From NCBI GenBank assembly GCA_035532535.1, contig DATKQT010000037.1, positions 1-64,000 on the forward strand: DNA of 64,000 bases, read 5' to 3'. How positions within the stretch are numbered: the stretch's first letter is position 1; each line of letters opens with the position of its first letter. Shown in pieces: positions 17,004-24,860 of the stretch. The stretch comes from Palsa-739 sp035532535 (GTDB lineage Bacteria > Actinomycetota > Thermoleophilia > Gaiellales > Gaiellaceae). The position numbers were made by a program, and so were the translations under genes. The notes below the pieces were generated by a model. The model made no database searches. It saw nothing but the letters and a program-made list of their open reading frames with translations, and had not been told where the DNA came from.

Positions 17004-18354
17004 CGAGCGTGCGGCCCGGGGCGCCGTCGGCGCCTCCAACGGCGCCGCGCGGCCCGTGCGCGCGTCGCTCCGCGAGCACCGAGAGGCGGCAATCCTCGAG
17101 CACGCGCAGCTCGCGTACGACGCCGTCGCCACCGCGGTGCGCGCCGGCGCCGCCTGATCCCTCGCGCAGATGCCAGCGCTCCACGCGCAGCGGATACGAG
17201 AGCTCGAGCGCCTCGACCGGCGTGATGAGCGTGTTCGACATGGCGACGTGCACGCCGCTCGGCCCGTCTCCGTCCGCGCACGCGCCCTGGCCGCCGCCGA
17301 TCGTCTCGTAGTAGGTGAAGCGATCGTTCCCGAGCGCGACGTTGTTCATCGTCCCCTGTCCCTGCGCGTAGTCGCCGAAGGCTGCGAACACGACATCGAC
17401 GATGCGCGACGACGTCTCGGTGTTCCCGGCGACGACCGCCGCAGGACGCCGCGCGTTGACGAGACATGCTTCCGGCGCGGTCACCGTCACGGGCGCGAAT
17501 GCGCCGCCGGATGCCGCCAGGTCAGGCTCGGTCAGGCAGCGGACGACGAAGTAGCACGCCGACTTCGTCACCGCGAGCGGACAGTTGAGGTTGTACCCGT
17601 CCTGGGCGCTCGTCCCGGCGAAGTCGATGCGGATCTCCTCGCCGTCGATCTCGACAGTCGCGCGAATGGTCAGCTCGCAGTCGACCGCTTCGACGACGTC
17701 CTCGGCGGAGCGCGTCCCGTCCGGCAGGCGCGCGATCGCGGCGCGCACCATGCGCTCCGAGTACGCGTACAGCTCGTCCATCGCCGCCGCCACGCGCTCG
17801 CGCCCACGACGACGGCAGAGCTCGTCGATGCGCGCCTCCGCGAGCCGGTGTGCCGCGATCTGCGCGCGCAGGTCGCCGCGCCGCTCGGCGGGATTGCGCG
17901 CGTTCGCGACGAAGAGGTCGATCACCTCATCGGTGAGCGGCGTCGGGGGAATGATGAGCCCCTCCTGGTACAGCTCGCGCGAGAAGGCAGGCAGGCTCGC
18001 GGGCTCCATCCCGCCGACGTCGGCGTGATGCGCGCGCGAGACCGCATAGCCGAGTGCCGTACGCGACACGAGCGTGACGTCGGGCAGGTGCGTGCCGCCC
18101 GTGTACGGGTCGTTGAGGATCCAGCGCTCGCCGGGCAGCGTCATGACGGCGGCGACCGCATCGGGCATCGCGCCGAGGTGGACGGGGATGTGCTCGGCCT
18201 GGACGACCATGCGCCCGCGCTCGTCGAAGAGCGCCGTCGAGCAGTCGCGCCGCTCCTTCATGTTCGCGGAGAACGCGGAGCGGATGAGGACGGCGCCCAT
18301 CTCCTCCGCGACCGCCCGGAGCGAGCTCCCGATTACCTGCAGCTCGACGTTCAC
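16888..18354 (-). CDS. hydantoinase B / oxoprolinase family
   Basis: A 488-residue HyuB-type subunit (EHIPVHLGAMPDAV, NDPYTGGTHLPDV, HHADVGG, a late RGGDGVVRE and a C-terminal TPGGGGFG). With HyuA it forms an ATP-dependent hydantoinase, oxoprolinase or acetone-carboxylase-like enzyme; the substrate is unknown. The start is GTG 18354, overlapping the hyuA stop by 4 nt. The apparent upstream open frame is hyuA antisense noise. Confidence 0.9.
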   Translation of the reverse strand: MNVELQVIGSSLRAVAEEMGAVLIRSAFSANMKERRDCSTALFDERGRMVVQAEHIPVHLGAMPDAVAAVMTLPGERWILNDPYTGGTHLPDVTLVSRTALGYAVSRAHHADVGGMEPASLPAFSRELYQEGLIIPPTPLTDEVIDLFVANARNPAERRGDLRAQIAAHRLAEARIDELCRRRGRERVAAAMDELYAYSERMVRAAIARLPDGTRSAEDVVEAVDCELTIRATVEIDGEEIRIDFAGTSAQDGYNLNCPLAVTKSACYFVVRCLTEPDLAASGGAFAPVTVTAPEACLVNARRPAAVVAGNTETSSRIVDVVFAAFGDYAQGQGTMNNVALGNDRFTYYETIGGGQGACADGDGPSGVHVAMSNTLITPVEALELSYPLRVERWHLREGSGGAGAHRGGDGVVRELRVLEDCRLSVLAERRAHGPRGAVGGADGAPGRTLVNGEEQPAKVTKALRAGDLVRIETPGGGGFGRAKPPGR

Positions 18355-20096
18355 CGGCTCAACACCAACGTCCCGTCGTCGTTCGTCTCGCCGCTCCAGC
18401 CGCCGGGGACCCAGCACGTGGAGCCCGAGAGCTCCACCAGCTCCGGCCCAGCCACCTTGTAACAACGTGTCACTTGCAGGTCGATCGCGGGGCCTGCGAC
18501 GACGTCGGCGGTGCGCACGGCGACGAGCTCGATCTCCCGCGACGCGTCGCTGTACCCGTATCGGTCCGCGTGCGCACGGTGGAACGCGTCCGCGAGGTCG
18601 GGCTGCAACGGCACGGTCAGCTCGAACGACTGGCCGCGGTAGCGGAGGTCCGCCTCGCCCTGCCGCGGGAGGTCCGGCACCTCGGCGAGCGGCCGCACGT
18701 GCGAGACGACGTGATCGCGACGCTCGTCGCCGGCGACGAGACCGAGCGCCGACAGCACACCGGCCGCCTCGGGCACGAGCACGGTCGCGATCCCGAGCTC
18801 CTCGGCGAGTGCGCACGCATGCAGCGGCCCCGCGCCGCCGAACGCGACGAGCGCGAAATCACGCGGGTCGTGGCCGCGCTCGACGGACACGACGCGCAGC
18901 GCACGCAACATCTCGGCGTTCACGACTTCGACCACCGCTGCCGGATCGATGCCCGCGAGCGCGGCCGCGGCAGCGTCGCGATCGAGGACGAGACCGCCCG
19001 GCAGCTCGGCAGGAAGGCGGCCGAGCAGGAGGTTCGCGTCGGTGACGGTCGCCCCGCCGCCTGCGCCGTAACACGCAGGCCCGGGACGTGCGCCTGCGCT
19101 CTCCGGCCCGACATGGATGGCGCCGCCGGCGTCGATGCGCACGAGCGACCCTCCTCCGGCACCGACCGTGTGCAGGTCCACCGACTGCAGGCGAATCGGC
19201 AGGCCGCCGACGTCTCGCTCCGCCACGCGCGCCGCGCGGCCGCCGGGCAGGAGGCAGACGTCGGTCGAGGTCCCGCCCATGTCGAACGCGATCGCGTCGG
19301 CGAAGCCGGCGCGACGCGCGACGAGGCCGGCGCCGACCACGCCGGCGGCCGGGCCGGAGACGAGGATCGTCGCCGGGTGCGCCGCCGCCTCGGCGAGCGT
19401 GGCCACCCCACCCGACGAGAGCATCACGAGCGGTTCCGGAAGACCTGCTGATCCAGCGGCGTCCGCGAGCGCGGAGAGGTAGCGCGCCGCGACGGGAGCG
19501 AGATACGCATCTGCAGCCACGGTCGACGCGCGCTCGTACTCGCGGAACTCGGGCGCGAGCTCGTGGGACGCGACGACGTGCACGCCGGGGTGATTCCGAC
19601 GCAGCTCGTCCGCGACGGCGCGCTCGTGGGACGCATCGCGAAACGAGAACAGGAGACAGACGGCGACGGCGTCCACGTCGCCGACGTCGGGGATCTCTCC
19701 GAGCGGCTCCAACTCACCTGCAGGTCCAAGCCTTCCGCGCACGCCGTGGCAGCGCTCGAGCGGGACGAGCGGCTCGGGATGCTGCGCACACAGCCGGTAC
19801 AGATGCGCGCGCGTCTGCCGGCGCACGTGCAGGAGATGCTCGAAGCCCGCGTTGCCGACGAACGCCGTGCGTCCGCCGCGCCGTTCGAGGAGCGCGTTCG
19901 TCGCCGTCGTCGTCCCGTGCGCGAAGCGCTCGACGTCCTGTGCACCGACCGCGCGCGCGGCGGCGAGCACGGATTCCTCCTGGCGTTCCGCGGTCGGCAC
20001 CTTCGCCGTGCGCACGCGGCCGCCGTCGAGCAGCACCGCATCCGTGAACGTCCCGCCCACGTCGACGCCCAGGATCGCCACGCGCGTACTCTGCAT
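18351..20096 (-). CDS. hydantoinase A / oxoprolinase family
   Basis: A 581-residue HyuA-type subunit with an actin-like ATPase fold: GVDVGGTFTDAVL near the N-terminus, HGTTTATNALLER, SGPAAGVVGA and FDMGGTSTDV. It supplies ATP-dependent activation for ring opening together with HyuB. ATG 20096 is followed at once by the conserved strand; a GTG at 20081 is possible. The start lies only 4 nt from that of the divergent HAD gene, so its promoter must be inside that gene. Confidence 0.9.
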   Translation of the reverse strand: MQSTRVAILGVDVGGTFTDAVLLDGGRVRTAKVPTAERQEESVLAAARAVGAQDVERFAHGTTTATNALLERRGGRTAFVGNAGFEHLLHVRRQTRAHLYRLCAQHPEPLVPLERCHGVRGRLGPAGELEPLGEIPDVGDVDAVAVCLLFSFRDASHERAVADELRRNHPGVHVVASHELAPEFREYERASTVAADAYLAPVAARYLSALADAAGSAGLPEPLVMLSSGGVATLAEAAAHPATILVSGPAAGVVGAGLVARRAGFADAIAFDMGGTSTDVCLLPGGRAARVAERDVGGLPIRLQSVDLHTVGAGGGSLVRIDAGGAIHVGPESAGARPGPACYGAGGGATVTDANLLLGRLPAELPGGLVLDRDAAAAALAGIDPAAVVEVVNAEMLRALRVVSVERGHDPRDFALVAFGGAGPLHACALAEELGIATVLVPEAAGVLSALGLVAGDERRDHVVSHVRPLAEVPDLPRQGEADLRYRGQSFELTVPLQPDLADAFHRAHADRYGYSDASREIELVAVRTADVVAGPAIDLQVTRCYKVAGPELVELSGSTCWVPGGWSGETNDDGTLVLSR

Positions 20097-20100
20097 CGCC

Positions 20101-20763
20101 GTGCCGATCCGCGCCTTCCTCTTCGACTTCGACGGCCTCATCATCGACACCGAGTCGGCGTCGCGCGAGGGCTGGGCGTGGCTGTACCGGAAGCACGGCT
20201 TCGAGCTGCCGGAGGACCAGTGGGCGACGCTCATCGGCACGATCGGCGCGCCGTGGGAGCCGATGCGGCACCTGGAGGAGCTCGTCGGCGCACCGCTCGA
20301 GCAGGAGGAGCTGAACGAGCTGCGCCGTGCGCATGAGCTCACGCTGCTCGAGACGGAGGAGCTCCGGCCCGGTATCTCCGACTATCTCGCCGAGGCGGAG
20401 CGTCGCGGCCTGAAGCGCGCGATCGTCTCCAGCTCGAGCAACCGCTGGATCGACATGCACCTCTCCCGCCTCGAGCGCGACGTCGGCTGGGACGCGATCG
20501 TCGCCGCGAACCACGACGTCGCCCGCGCGAAGCCGAGACCGGATCTCTACCTCGAGGCCTGCGACCTGCTCGGCGTCCCGCCGGCCGAGGCGATCGCCTT
20601 CGAGGACTCACCGAACGGCGTCCGGGCCGCGCGCGCGGCGGGCATCTTCTGCGTCGGCATCCCGAACGACGTAACCCGCAGCCTCGGCCTCGACGACGCC
20701 GACCTCGTGCTCGACTCGCTCGCGGATCTCTCCCCCGCCGCCTTGCTCGCGCGCTTCCCGTGA
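20101..20763 (+). CDS. HAD-IA phosphatase, beta-phosphoglucomutase-like
   Basis: A 220-residue haloacid-dehalogenase-type hydrolase with motif I FDFDGLIIDTE, motif II VSSSS, the motif III lysine in AKPRPDLY and motif IV FEDSPNG. The pattern matches beta-phosphoglucomutase/sugar-phosphatase members with a helical cap. The GTG start at 20101 follows TACTCT at 8 nt. It overlaps the cupin gene by GTGA. Confidence 0.88.
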   Translation: MPIRAFLFDFDGLIIDTESASREGWAWLYRKHGFELPEDQWATLIGTIGAPWEPMRHLEELVGAPLEQEELNELRRAHELTLLETEELRPGISDYLAEAERRGLKRAIVSSSSNRWIDMHLSRLERDVGWDAIVAANHDVARAKPRPDLYLEACDLLGVPPAEAIAFEDSPNGVRAARAAGIFCVGIPNDVTRSLGLDDADLVLDSLADLSPAALLARFP

Positions 20764-21158
20764 GCGAAGATCGCCCCGTGGCCGGCTGGCAGGCGACCCA
20801 CATCGACGACATCGCGGCGGAGCAGTGGCCGTACTGGGCGCCGATCCGCCATCATTTCGGCATCAGCGCCTTCGGGATCAACGCGTGGCGCGGCGGCCCC
20901 GGCGACGAGGTGATCAAGCGGCACGACGAGAGCGAGCACGGCCACGAGGAGCTGTATCTCGTGCTCAGCGGGCACGCCACGTTCACCGTCGGCGGCGACG
21001 AGCTCGACGCGCCCGCGGGGACATGCATCTGCATCAGCGATATCGGCGCCGAGCGCGTCGCAGTCGCGCAGGAACCGGACACGGTCGTGCTCTCGATCGG
21101 GAGCAAGCCCGGCGCCGCCTACGAGGGCGGCTGGGACACGGGGTACCTGGAAAGCTAG
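20760..21158 (+). CDS. cupin-domain protein
   Basis: A 132-residue single cupin: the metal-site pattern HGHEELYLVLSGHATF and a second motif around DAPAGTCICIS. It is probably a small metal-dependent enzyme or sensor; the function cannot be assigned. GTG 20760 lies in the HAD gene stop (GTGA), so the two are coupled. It ends 10 nt before tRNA-Sec. Confidence 0.8.
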   Translation: MSEDRPVAGWQATHIDDIAAEQWPYWAPIRHHFGISAFGINAWRGGPGDEVIKRHDESEHGHEELYLVLSGHATFTVGGDELDAPAGTCICISDIGAERVAVAQEPDTVVLSIGSKPGAAYEGGWDTGYLES

Positions 21159-21168
21159 GTTTCGCGCC

Positions 21169-21260
21169 GGAGCGGCCGGGCCCGGTGGCCCAGCTGGTCT
21201 TCAAAACCGGTACGGCGGTGTAACCCACCGCTAGGTCAGTTCGACTCTGGCGCCGCTCCG
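21169..21260 (+). tRNA. selC: tRNA-Sec(UCA), selenocysteine tRNA
   Basis: A 92-nt tRNA with the features of bacterial tRNA-Sec. It has an 8-bp acceptor stem (GGAGCGGC/GCCGCTCC), discriminator G and an anticodon loop CTTCAAA (21199-21205) with anticodon TCA, which reads UGA. It has a long variable arm and a 5-bp T stem GTCAG/CTGGC around TTCGACT. No CCA is encoded. It is the substrate for SelA and SelB encoded 6-9 kb upstream. Confidence 0.95.
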
Positions 21261-21307
21261 TTCACCTCTTAGTGCTCTCTCAGCGACGGTGGGTATACCG
21301 GAGGGAG

Positions 21308-22297
21308 ATGAGACGCGCATCCGCCCTCCTGCTCGCAGCCGCCGGCCTCGCCGTCGGCGTGCACGGCGCGCTCGCGCACACGTCGCGCACCGCCGTCCAG
21401 ACCGGGGTCGTCGTCGTGAACACGAACCTCGCCTTCCAGAACGGCGAGGCGGCCGGCACCGGCATCGTCCTGACGTCGAACGGCGAGGTGCTGACGAACA
21501 ACCACGTCATCCGGGGAGCGACGACGATCCACGTCATCCTCCCACAGACGAAGCGCAGCTATGCAGCGCGCGTGGTCGGGTACGACGTGACCGCGGACGT
21601 CGCGCTCCTCCAACTCCAGCACGCGTCGGGGCTCGCGACCGCGTCGATCGGCAACTCTGCGACGCTGCACCGCGGGCAAGCGGTCACCGCCGTCGGCAAT
21701 GCGGGCGGGACGGGATCGCTCACGGTGACGACGGGACGGATCACCGGGCTCGGACGCACGATCACCGTCAACGACGACCGGGGCGGCGCGGTGCAACTCG
21801 TCGACCTCCTCGAGACGGATGCGTCACTCCAGCCGGGCGATTCCGGCGGCCCGTTGCTCGACAGCGCACGCCGCGTGGTCGGGATGGACAGCGCGGCGTC
21901 GGCAAGCTTCTCGTTCAGGGGATCCAACAACGCCTACGCGATCCCGATCAACCGCGCCGTCTCCCTCGCGAGACAGATCGTCGCAGGACACGGCTCGACG
22001 CAGGTGCATGTCGGCGGCACTGCGTTCCTCGGTGTGCAGGCTCAGCCTGCAGACGCACTCGGCTCGAGCGGCGTCCTCGTCGGCGGCGTCATTGCGAGCG
22101 GCCCTGTCGCACGAGCCGGCGTCGTCGCCGGTGACCTGCTCACCGCCCTCGACGGACAGTCGGTCTCCTCGCCGGAGAAGCTCGTGTCGGCGCTGCTCGT
22201 CCACCATCCCGGCGACAAGGTCACGCTCACGTGGAGCGACGCCTCCGGGCAGTCGCACACGGCGACAGTCACGCTCGCGAGCGGCCCACCGCAGTAA
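21308..22297 (+). CDS. HtrA/DegP-like secreted serine protease with PDZ domain
   Basis: A 329-residue S1C peptidase. Residues 1-24 form a signal peptide or anchor (ALLLAAAGLAVGVHGALA). The catalytic triad is His66 (LTNNHV), Asp97 (TADVALL) and Ser179 (QPGDSGGPL). Residues about 225-325 form one PDZ domain (FLGVQAQ, GVLVGGVIASGPVARAG). It likely degrades or chaperones misfolded extracytoplasmic proteins. ATG 21308 has GGAGGG and a TATACC box 8 nt upstream. Confidence 0.92.
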   Translation: MRRASALLLAAAGLAVGVHGALAHTSRTAVQTGVVVVNTNLAFQNGEAAGTGIVLTSNGEVLTNNHVIRGATTIHVILPQTKRSYAARVVGYDVTADVALLQLQHASGLATASIGNSATLHRGQAVTAVGNAGGTGSLTVTTGRITGLGRTITVNDDRGGAVQLVDLLETDASLQPGDSGGPLLDSARRVVGMDSAASASFSFRGSNNAYAIPINRAVSLARQIVAGHGSTQVHVGGTAFLGVQAQPADALGSSGVLVGGVIASGPVARAGVVAGDLLTALDGQSVSSPEKLVSALLVHHPGDKVTLTWSDASGQSHTATVTLASGPPQ

Positions 22298-22376
22298 CAG
22301 GAAAGGGGGCCGAGGCAGGCAAAGGCTGCGGCTCCCCTGCCACGTCCTCGGACCCCGCGCGGGACCCTAGCGGCCT

Positions 22377-22640
22377 TTACGCTTGGTCGCGCATCTCGTC
22401 GAGCGCGGAGCGAGCCTGCTCGTGAACGTCTCGACGGCGAGCATCGGGTTCGTCCGGGTCTGCAGGCTCGGCGACGACGGGCTCCGGCTCGGACCGCGCC
22501 TCGGCGAGCTTTGCGCGGAGCTCCTGCACCGGATCGACCTCGGCGGGAACCGCCTCGGGCGCCGGTCTCCGGCGCGTCGCCGCGCGGTACGCGGCAAGCC
22601 CGCCCGCCGCGCCGGCGACCCACGTGAACAGCCGTCGCAC
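22377..22640 (-). CDS. small membrane-anchored protein, unknown
   Basis: An 87-residue protein with one N-terminal hydrophobic segment (FTWVAGAAGGLAAY) and a charged Pro/Glu-rich tail containing a short helical stretch (VQELRAKLAEAR). GTG 22640 has TAGCAT at 6 nt, which supports a real gene. It is divergent from the rpsF operon. No family recognised. Confidence 0.65.
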   Translation of the reverse strand: MRRLFTWVAGAAGGLAAYRAATRRRPAPEAVPAEVDPVQELRAKLAEARSEPEPVVAEPADPDEPDARRRDVHEQARSALDEMRDQA

Positions 22641-22689
22641 GGCCCGATGCTACATTGGGCGCTGCTTCCTGCCCCGTCAGCGTGTCGTT

Positions 22690-22730
22690 CGGTCCCGAGC
22701 GGCACAGGCAGTCGGGGCCGACTAAGACCG
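22690..22730 (+). promoter_or_regulatory. candidate S6:S18-binding leader of rpsF
   Basis: CGGTC (22690-22694) pairs with GACCG (22726-22730), and inside CCGA pairs with TCGG. The 3' bulge between the two stems contains CCG (22718-22720). A CCG-bearing bulge is the hallmark of the known leader motif by which the S6:S18 complex represses rpsF operons. It lies just before rpsF. Assigned by eye only. Confidence 0.5.
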
Positions 22731-22751
22731 TGGGAAGGAGACATCGGGACA

Positions 22752-23168
22752 GTGACGACATACGAGATTTTGTTGCTGCTCGACCCCGAGCAGGCCGAGG
22801 CCCATCAGGAGGAGCTCGTCGCACGCCTGCGCGCGCTCGTCGAGGGCTCCGGCGGCAAGTGGCGCAGCCACGACGCGTGGGGCAGGCGCCGCCTCACGTA
22901 CGAGATCGCGAAGAAGAGCGAGGGCGTCTATCACCTCGTCGTCTTCGAGAGCGACGCGGCGACGCTGGACGAGATCGTCCGCGTGCTCAAGATCGACGAC
23001 GCGGTCCTGCGCCAGATGGCGACCCGGCACATCGAGGGCTCGCGCACGAGCGCGCCCCGTGAGGACACTCCGCCGCCGGCGGCAGCGCCCGCGCCCGCGG
23101 CCGTCGTCCCGAGCGTCGAGTACGCTGAGGCCCCGGAAGCGAACGTACGTTCGGACGAGGAGGAGTAG
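22752..23168 (+). CDS. rpsF: 30S ribosomal protein S6
   Basis: A 138-residue protein: S6 core (1-95; TYEILLLLDPE, WGRRRLTYEIAKKSEGVYHL) and an Ala/Pro/Glu-rich tail of about 40 residues. S6 pairs with S18 in the 30S platform. The GTG start at 22752 has AAGGAG upstream at a long 11-nt spacing. First gene of rpsF-ssb-rpsR-rplI. Confidence 0.95.
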   Translation: MTTYEILLLLDPEQAEAHQEELVARLRALVEGSGGKWRSHDAWGRRRLTYEIAKKSEGVYHLVVFESDAATLDEIVRVLKIDDAVLRQMATRHIEGSRTSAPREDTPPPAAAPAPAAVVPSVEYAEAPEANVRSDEEE

Positions 23169-23171
23169 AGC

Positions 23172-23618
23172 ATGGCGAACATCAACCGCGTCGTGCTGGT
23201 GGGGAACCTGACGAAGGATCCCGAGCTCAAGCACACGCCCAGCGGCACGGCGGTCTGCGCGCTGCGCATCGCCGTCAACAGCCGGCGCCGCGACGAGGCC
23301 GGCCAATGGGTCGACAAGCCCAACTACTTCGACGTGTCGATCTTCGGCAACCAGGCCGAGTCGAGCGCGCAATACCTGAGCAAGGGTCGCCCCGTCGGCA
23401 TCGACGGCCGGCTCGACTGGCGCGAGTGGGAAGCCCAGGACGGGTCGAAGCGCCAGGCGGTCCAGATCATCGCCGAGAGCGTCCAGTTCCTCGGCAGCAA
23501 AGGTGATGATCCCGAGGCGCGTGGCGCAGGAGGCGGCGGCAACCAGTTCGTCCCCGCCGGTGCGGCGGCCGAGTCGGCCGACTTCCCGCAGACGGCCGAC
23601 GACGACATCCCCTTCTAG
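23172..23618 (+). CDS. ssb: single-stranded DNA-binding protein
   Basis: A 148-residue SSB with an OB fold (1-105; NRVVLVGNLTKDPELKHTPSGT, WVDKPNYFDVSIFG) and a short flexible tail ending in the acidic tip DDDIPF that recruits replication and repair partners. It lies between rpsF and rpsR, its usual position. Confidence 0.97.
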   Translation: MANINRVVLVGNLTKDPELKHTPSGTAVCALRIAVNSRRRDEAGQWVDKPNYFDVSIFGNQAESSAQYLSKGRPVGIDGRLDWREWEAQDGSKRQAVQIIAESVQFLGSKGDDPEARGAGGGGNQFVPAGAAAESADFPQTADDDIPF

Positions 23619-23626
23619 GAGCAGAC

Positions 23627-23956
23627 GTGGCGAGAGAGAGAACGAACCAGCAGCAGCGGAAGCGGCCGGGCGGGCCGGCGACCGCGATCAAGCGCAGGAA
23701 CTGTTACTTCTGCAAGGACAAGATCGCGGAGATCGACTACAAGAACGTCAACCAGCTCCGCCGCTACATCTCGGAGAAGGGCAAGATCCGCAGCCGGCGC
23801 ATCACCGGCGCCTGCCGGCGCCACCAGGTGCAGGTCGCGCAGGCGGTGAAGCGAGCACGCGAGATGGCACTGCTGCCGTACGTTGCGGAGGGTGCCGACG
23901 ACCGCGAGCGCGGCGGCGGGCGCCGCGACCGCGGCGACAGGGACAGGGATCGGTAG
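23627..23956 (+). CDS. rpsR: 30S ribosomal protein S18
   Basis: A 109-residue S18 with the core IDYKNVNQLRRYISEKGKI. It retains Cys residues NCYFC and GACRRHQ, which suggest the zinc-binding paralogue type. The C-terminus is a low-complexity Arg/Asp/Gly tail. GTG 23627 start. It pairs with S6. Confidence 0.96.
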   Translation: MARERTNQQQRKRPGGPATAIKRRNCYFCKDKIAEIDYKNVNQLRRYISEKGKIRSRRITGACRRHQVQVAQAVKRAREMALLPYVAEGADDRERGGGRRDRGDRDRDR

Positions 23957-23961
23957 TGCCA

Positions 23962-24618
23962 ATGAACGTGATCCTCCTAAAGGACGTCGACAAGATCGGG
24001 CTGCGCGGCGAGGTGGTCTCCGTTGCGCGCGGGTACGCGCGCAACTTCCTGCTTCCGCGCAAGCTCGCGGAGGAAGCGACCGACGCACGTGTTGCCGAGG
24101 TGCGCAAGCGCGACGCACAGCGGGCGCGGCACGAGGCGTCGACCGCCGAGCAGGCAGAGGCGATCGCAAAGACGCTGCGCGAGACCGTGCTCCGCTTCGA
24201 GGTGAAGGCCGGCCCCACCGGAGCGCTGTTCGGCTCCGTGACGCCGACGAACATCGCCGACGAGATCTGGCGCACACGCAAGGTCCGCATCGACCGGCGC
24301 AAGATCGACCTGGAGAACATCAAGCGCATCGGCCGCTACGACGTGCCGATCGACGTCTTCCAGGACGTCCGCGTCGAGGTGAAGACACTCGTCGTCCCCG
24401 AGGGCGGCGAGCTGCCCTCCGACGAGGAGCTCGAGGCGATGGCCGCCGCGGAGCTCGCCGAGCAACAGGCGGCGGCGCCGCCCGAGTCCGGCCCGGCCGA
24501 GGAGTACGAGCTCCTTGCCGAGGAGATCGACGCCGGCCCCGAGGACATCTCGGCCGAGTCCGCCTCCGACGACTTCGACGAGACCGTCGAAGCCGCGGCC
24601 GAAGAAAACGAACTGTAG
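23962..24618 (+). CDS. rplI: 50S ribosomal protein L9 with acidic extension
   Basis: A 218-residue protein. Residues 1-148 are L9 (MNVILLKDVDKIGLRGEVV, VARGYARNFLLPRKLA). The last 70 residues are an acidic extension rich in Glu, Ala and Asp that ordinary L9 (about 148 residues) lacks. A GTG at 23956 could add two residues. Last gene of the ribosomal/ssb run, followed by a terminator. Confidence 0.95.
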   Translation: MNVILLKDVDKIGLRGEVVSVARGYARNFLLPRKLAEEATDARVAEVRKRDAQRARHEASTAEQAEAIAKTLRETVLRFEVKAGPTGALFGSVTPTNIADEIWRTRKVRIDRRKIDLENIKRIGRYDVPIDVFQDVRVEVKTLVVPEGGELPSDEELEAMAAAELAEQQAAAPPESGPAEEYELLAEEIDAGPEDISAESASDDFDETVEAAAEENEL

Positions 24619-24649
24619 GAACGCGGCTCTCGAAGGTGTCGGCCACCCG

Positions 24650-24676
24650 AAGCGGTGTCGGACACCGTCCGCTTTT
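24650..24676 (+). terminator. terminator of rpsF-rplI operon
   Basis: AAGCGG and CCGCTT enclose an inner GGTGTC/GACACC hairpin and are followed by TTTG, 31 nt after the rplI stop. Confidence 0.7.
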
Positions 24677-24860
24677 GCCAACAGCCCTGTGGAATAGCGG
24701 GTGAAGTTCCCGCTCCCTGCGGCGAATCCGTCCACAGCCGCGCCGTCCGACCCTGGTGCAACCATGGTCGATTCCCCTGCAAATGGCAAGAAAAGACATG
24801 TTCACAACGGACCCTTCACCACCTGGCGACAGGCCCGTTTCCGTGCTGGAATCGGGACGC
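24677..24860. other. rplI-dnaB intergenic region
   Basis: No gene seen. It contains three sequences with a DnaA-box-like core: TGTGGAA (24688), TCCACA (24731) and TGTTCACAA (24799). They are degenerate and no dnaA or dnaN gene is near, so I do not call an origin. Confidence 0.3.

Noticed and set aside
18459..18470. Second copy of the palindrome at 54608
   Set aside because: Only 12 nt match and the right arm is not completed; it lies within conserved hyuA coding sequence.
18355..18816. Longer HyuB reading frame
   Set aside because: The extra 154 residues are Arg-rich antisense/out-of-frame sequence of hyuA; the GTGA overlap at 18354 is the natural start.
24677..24860. Replication origin
   Set aside because: Only three degenerate half-boxes, no AT-rich region and no dnaA/dnaN nearby.
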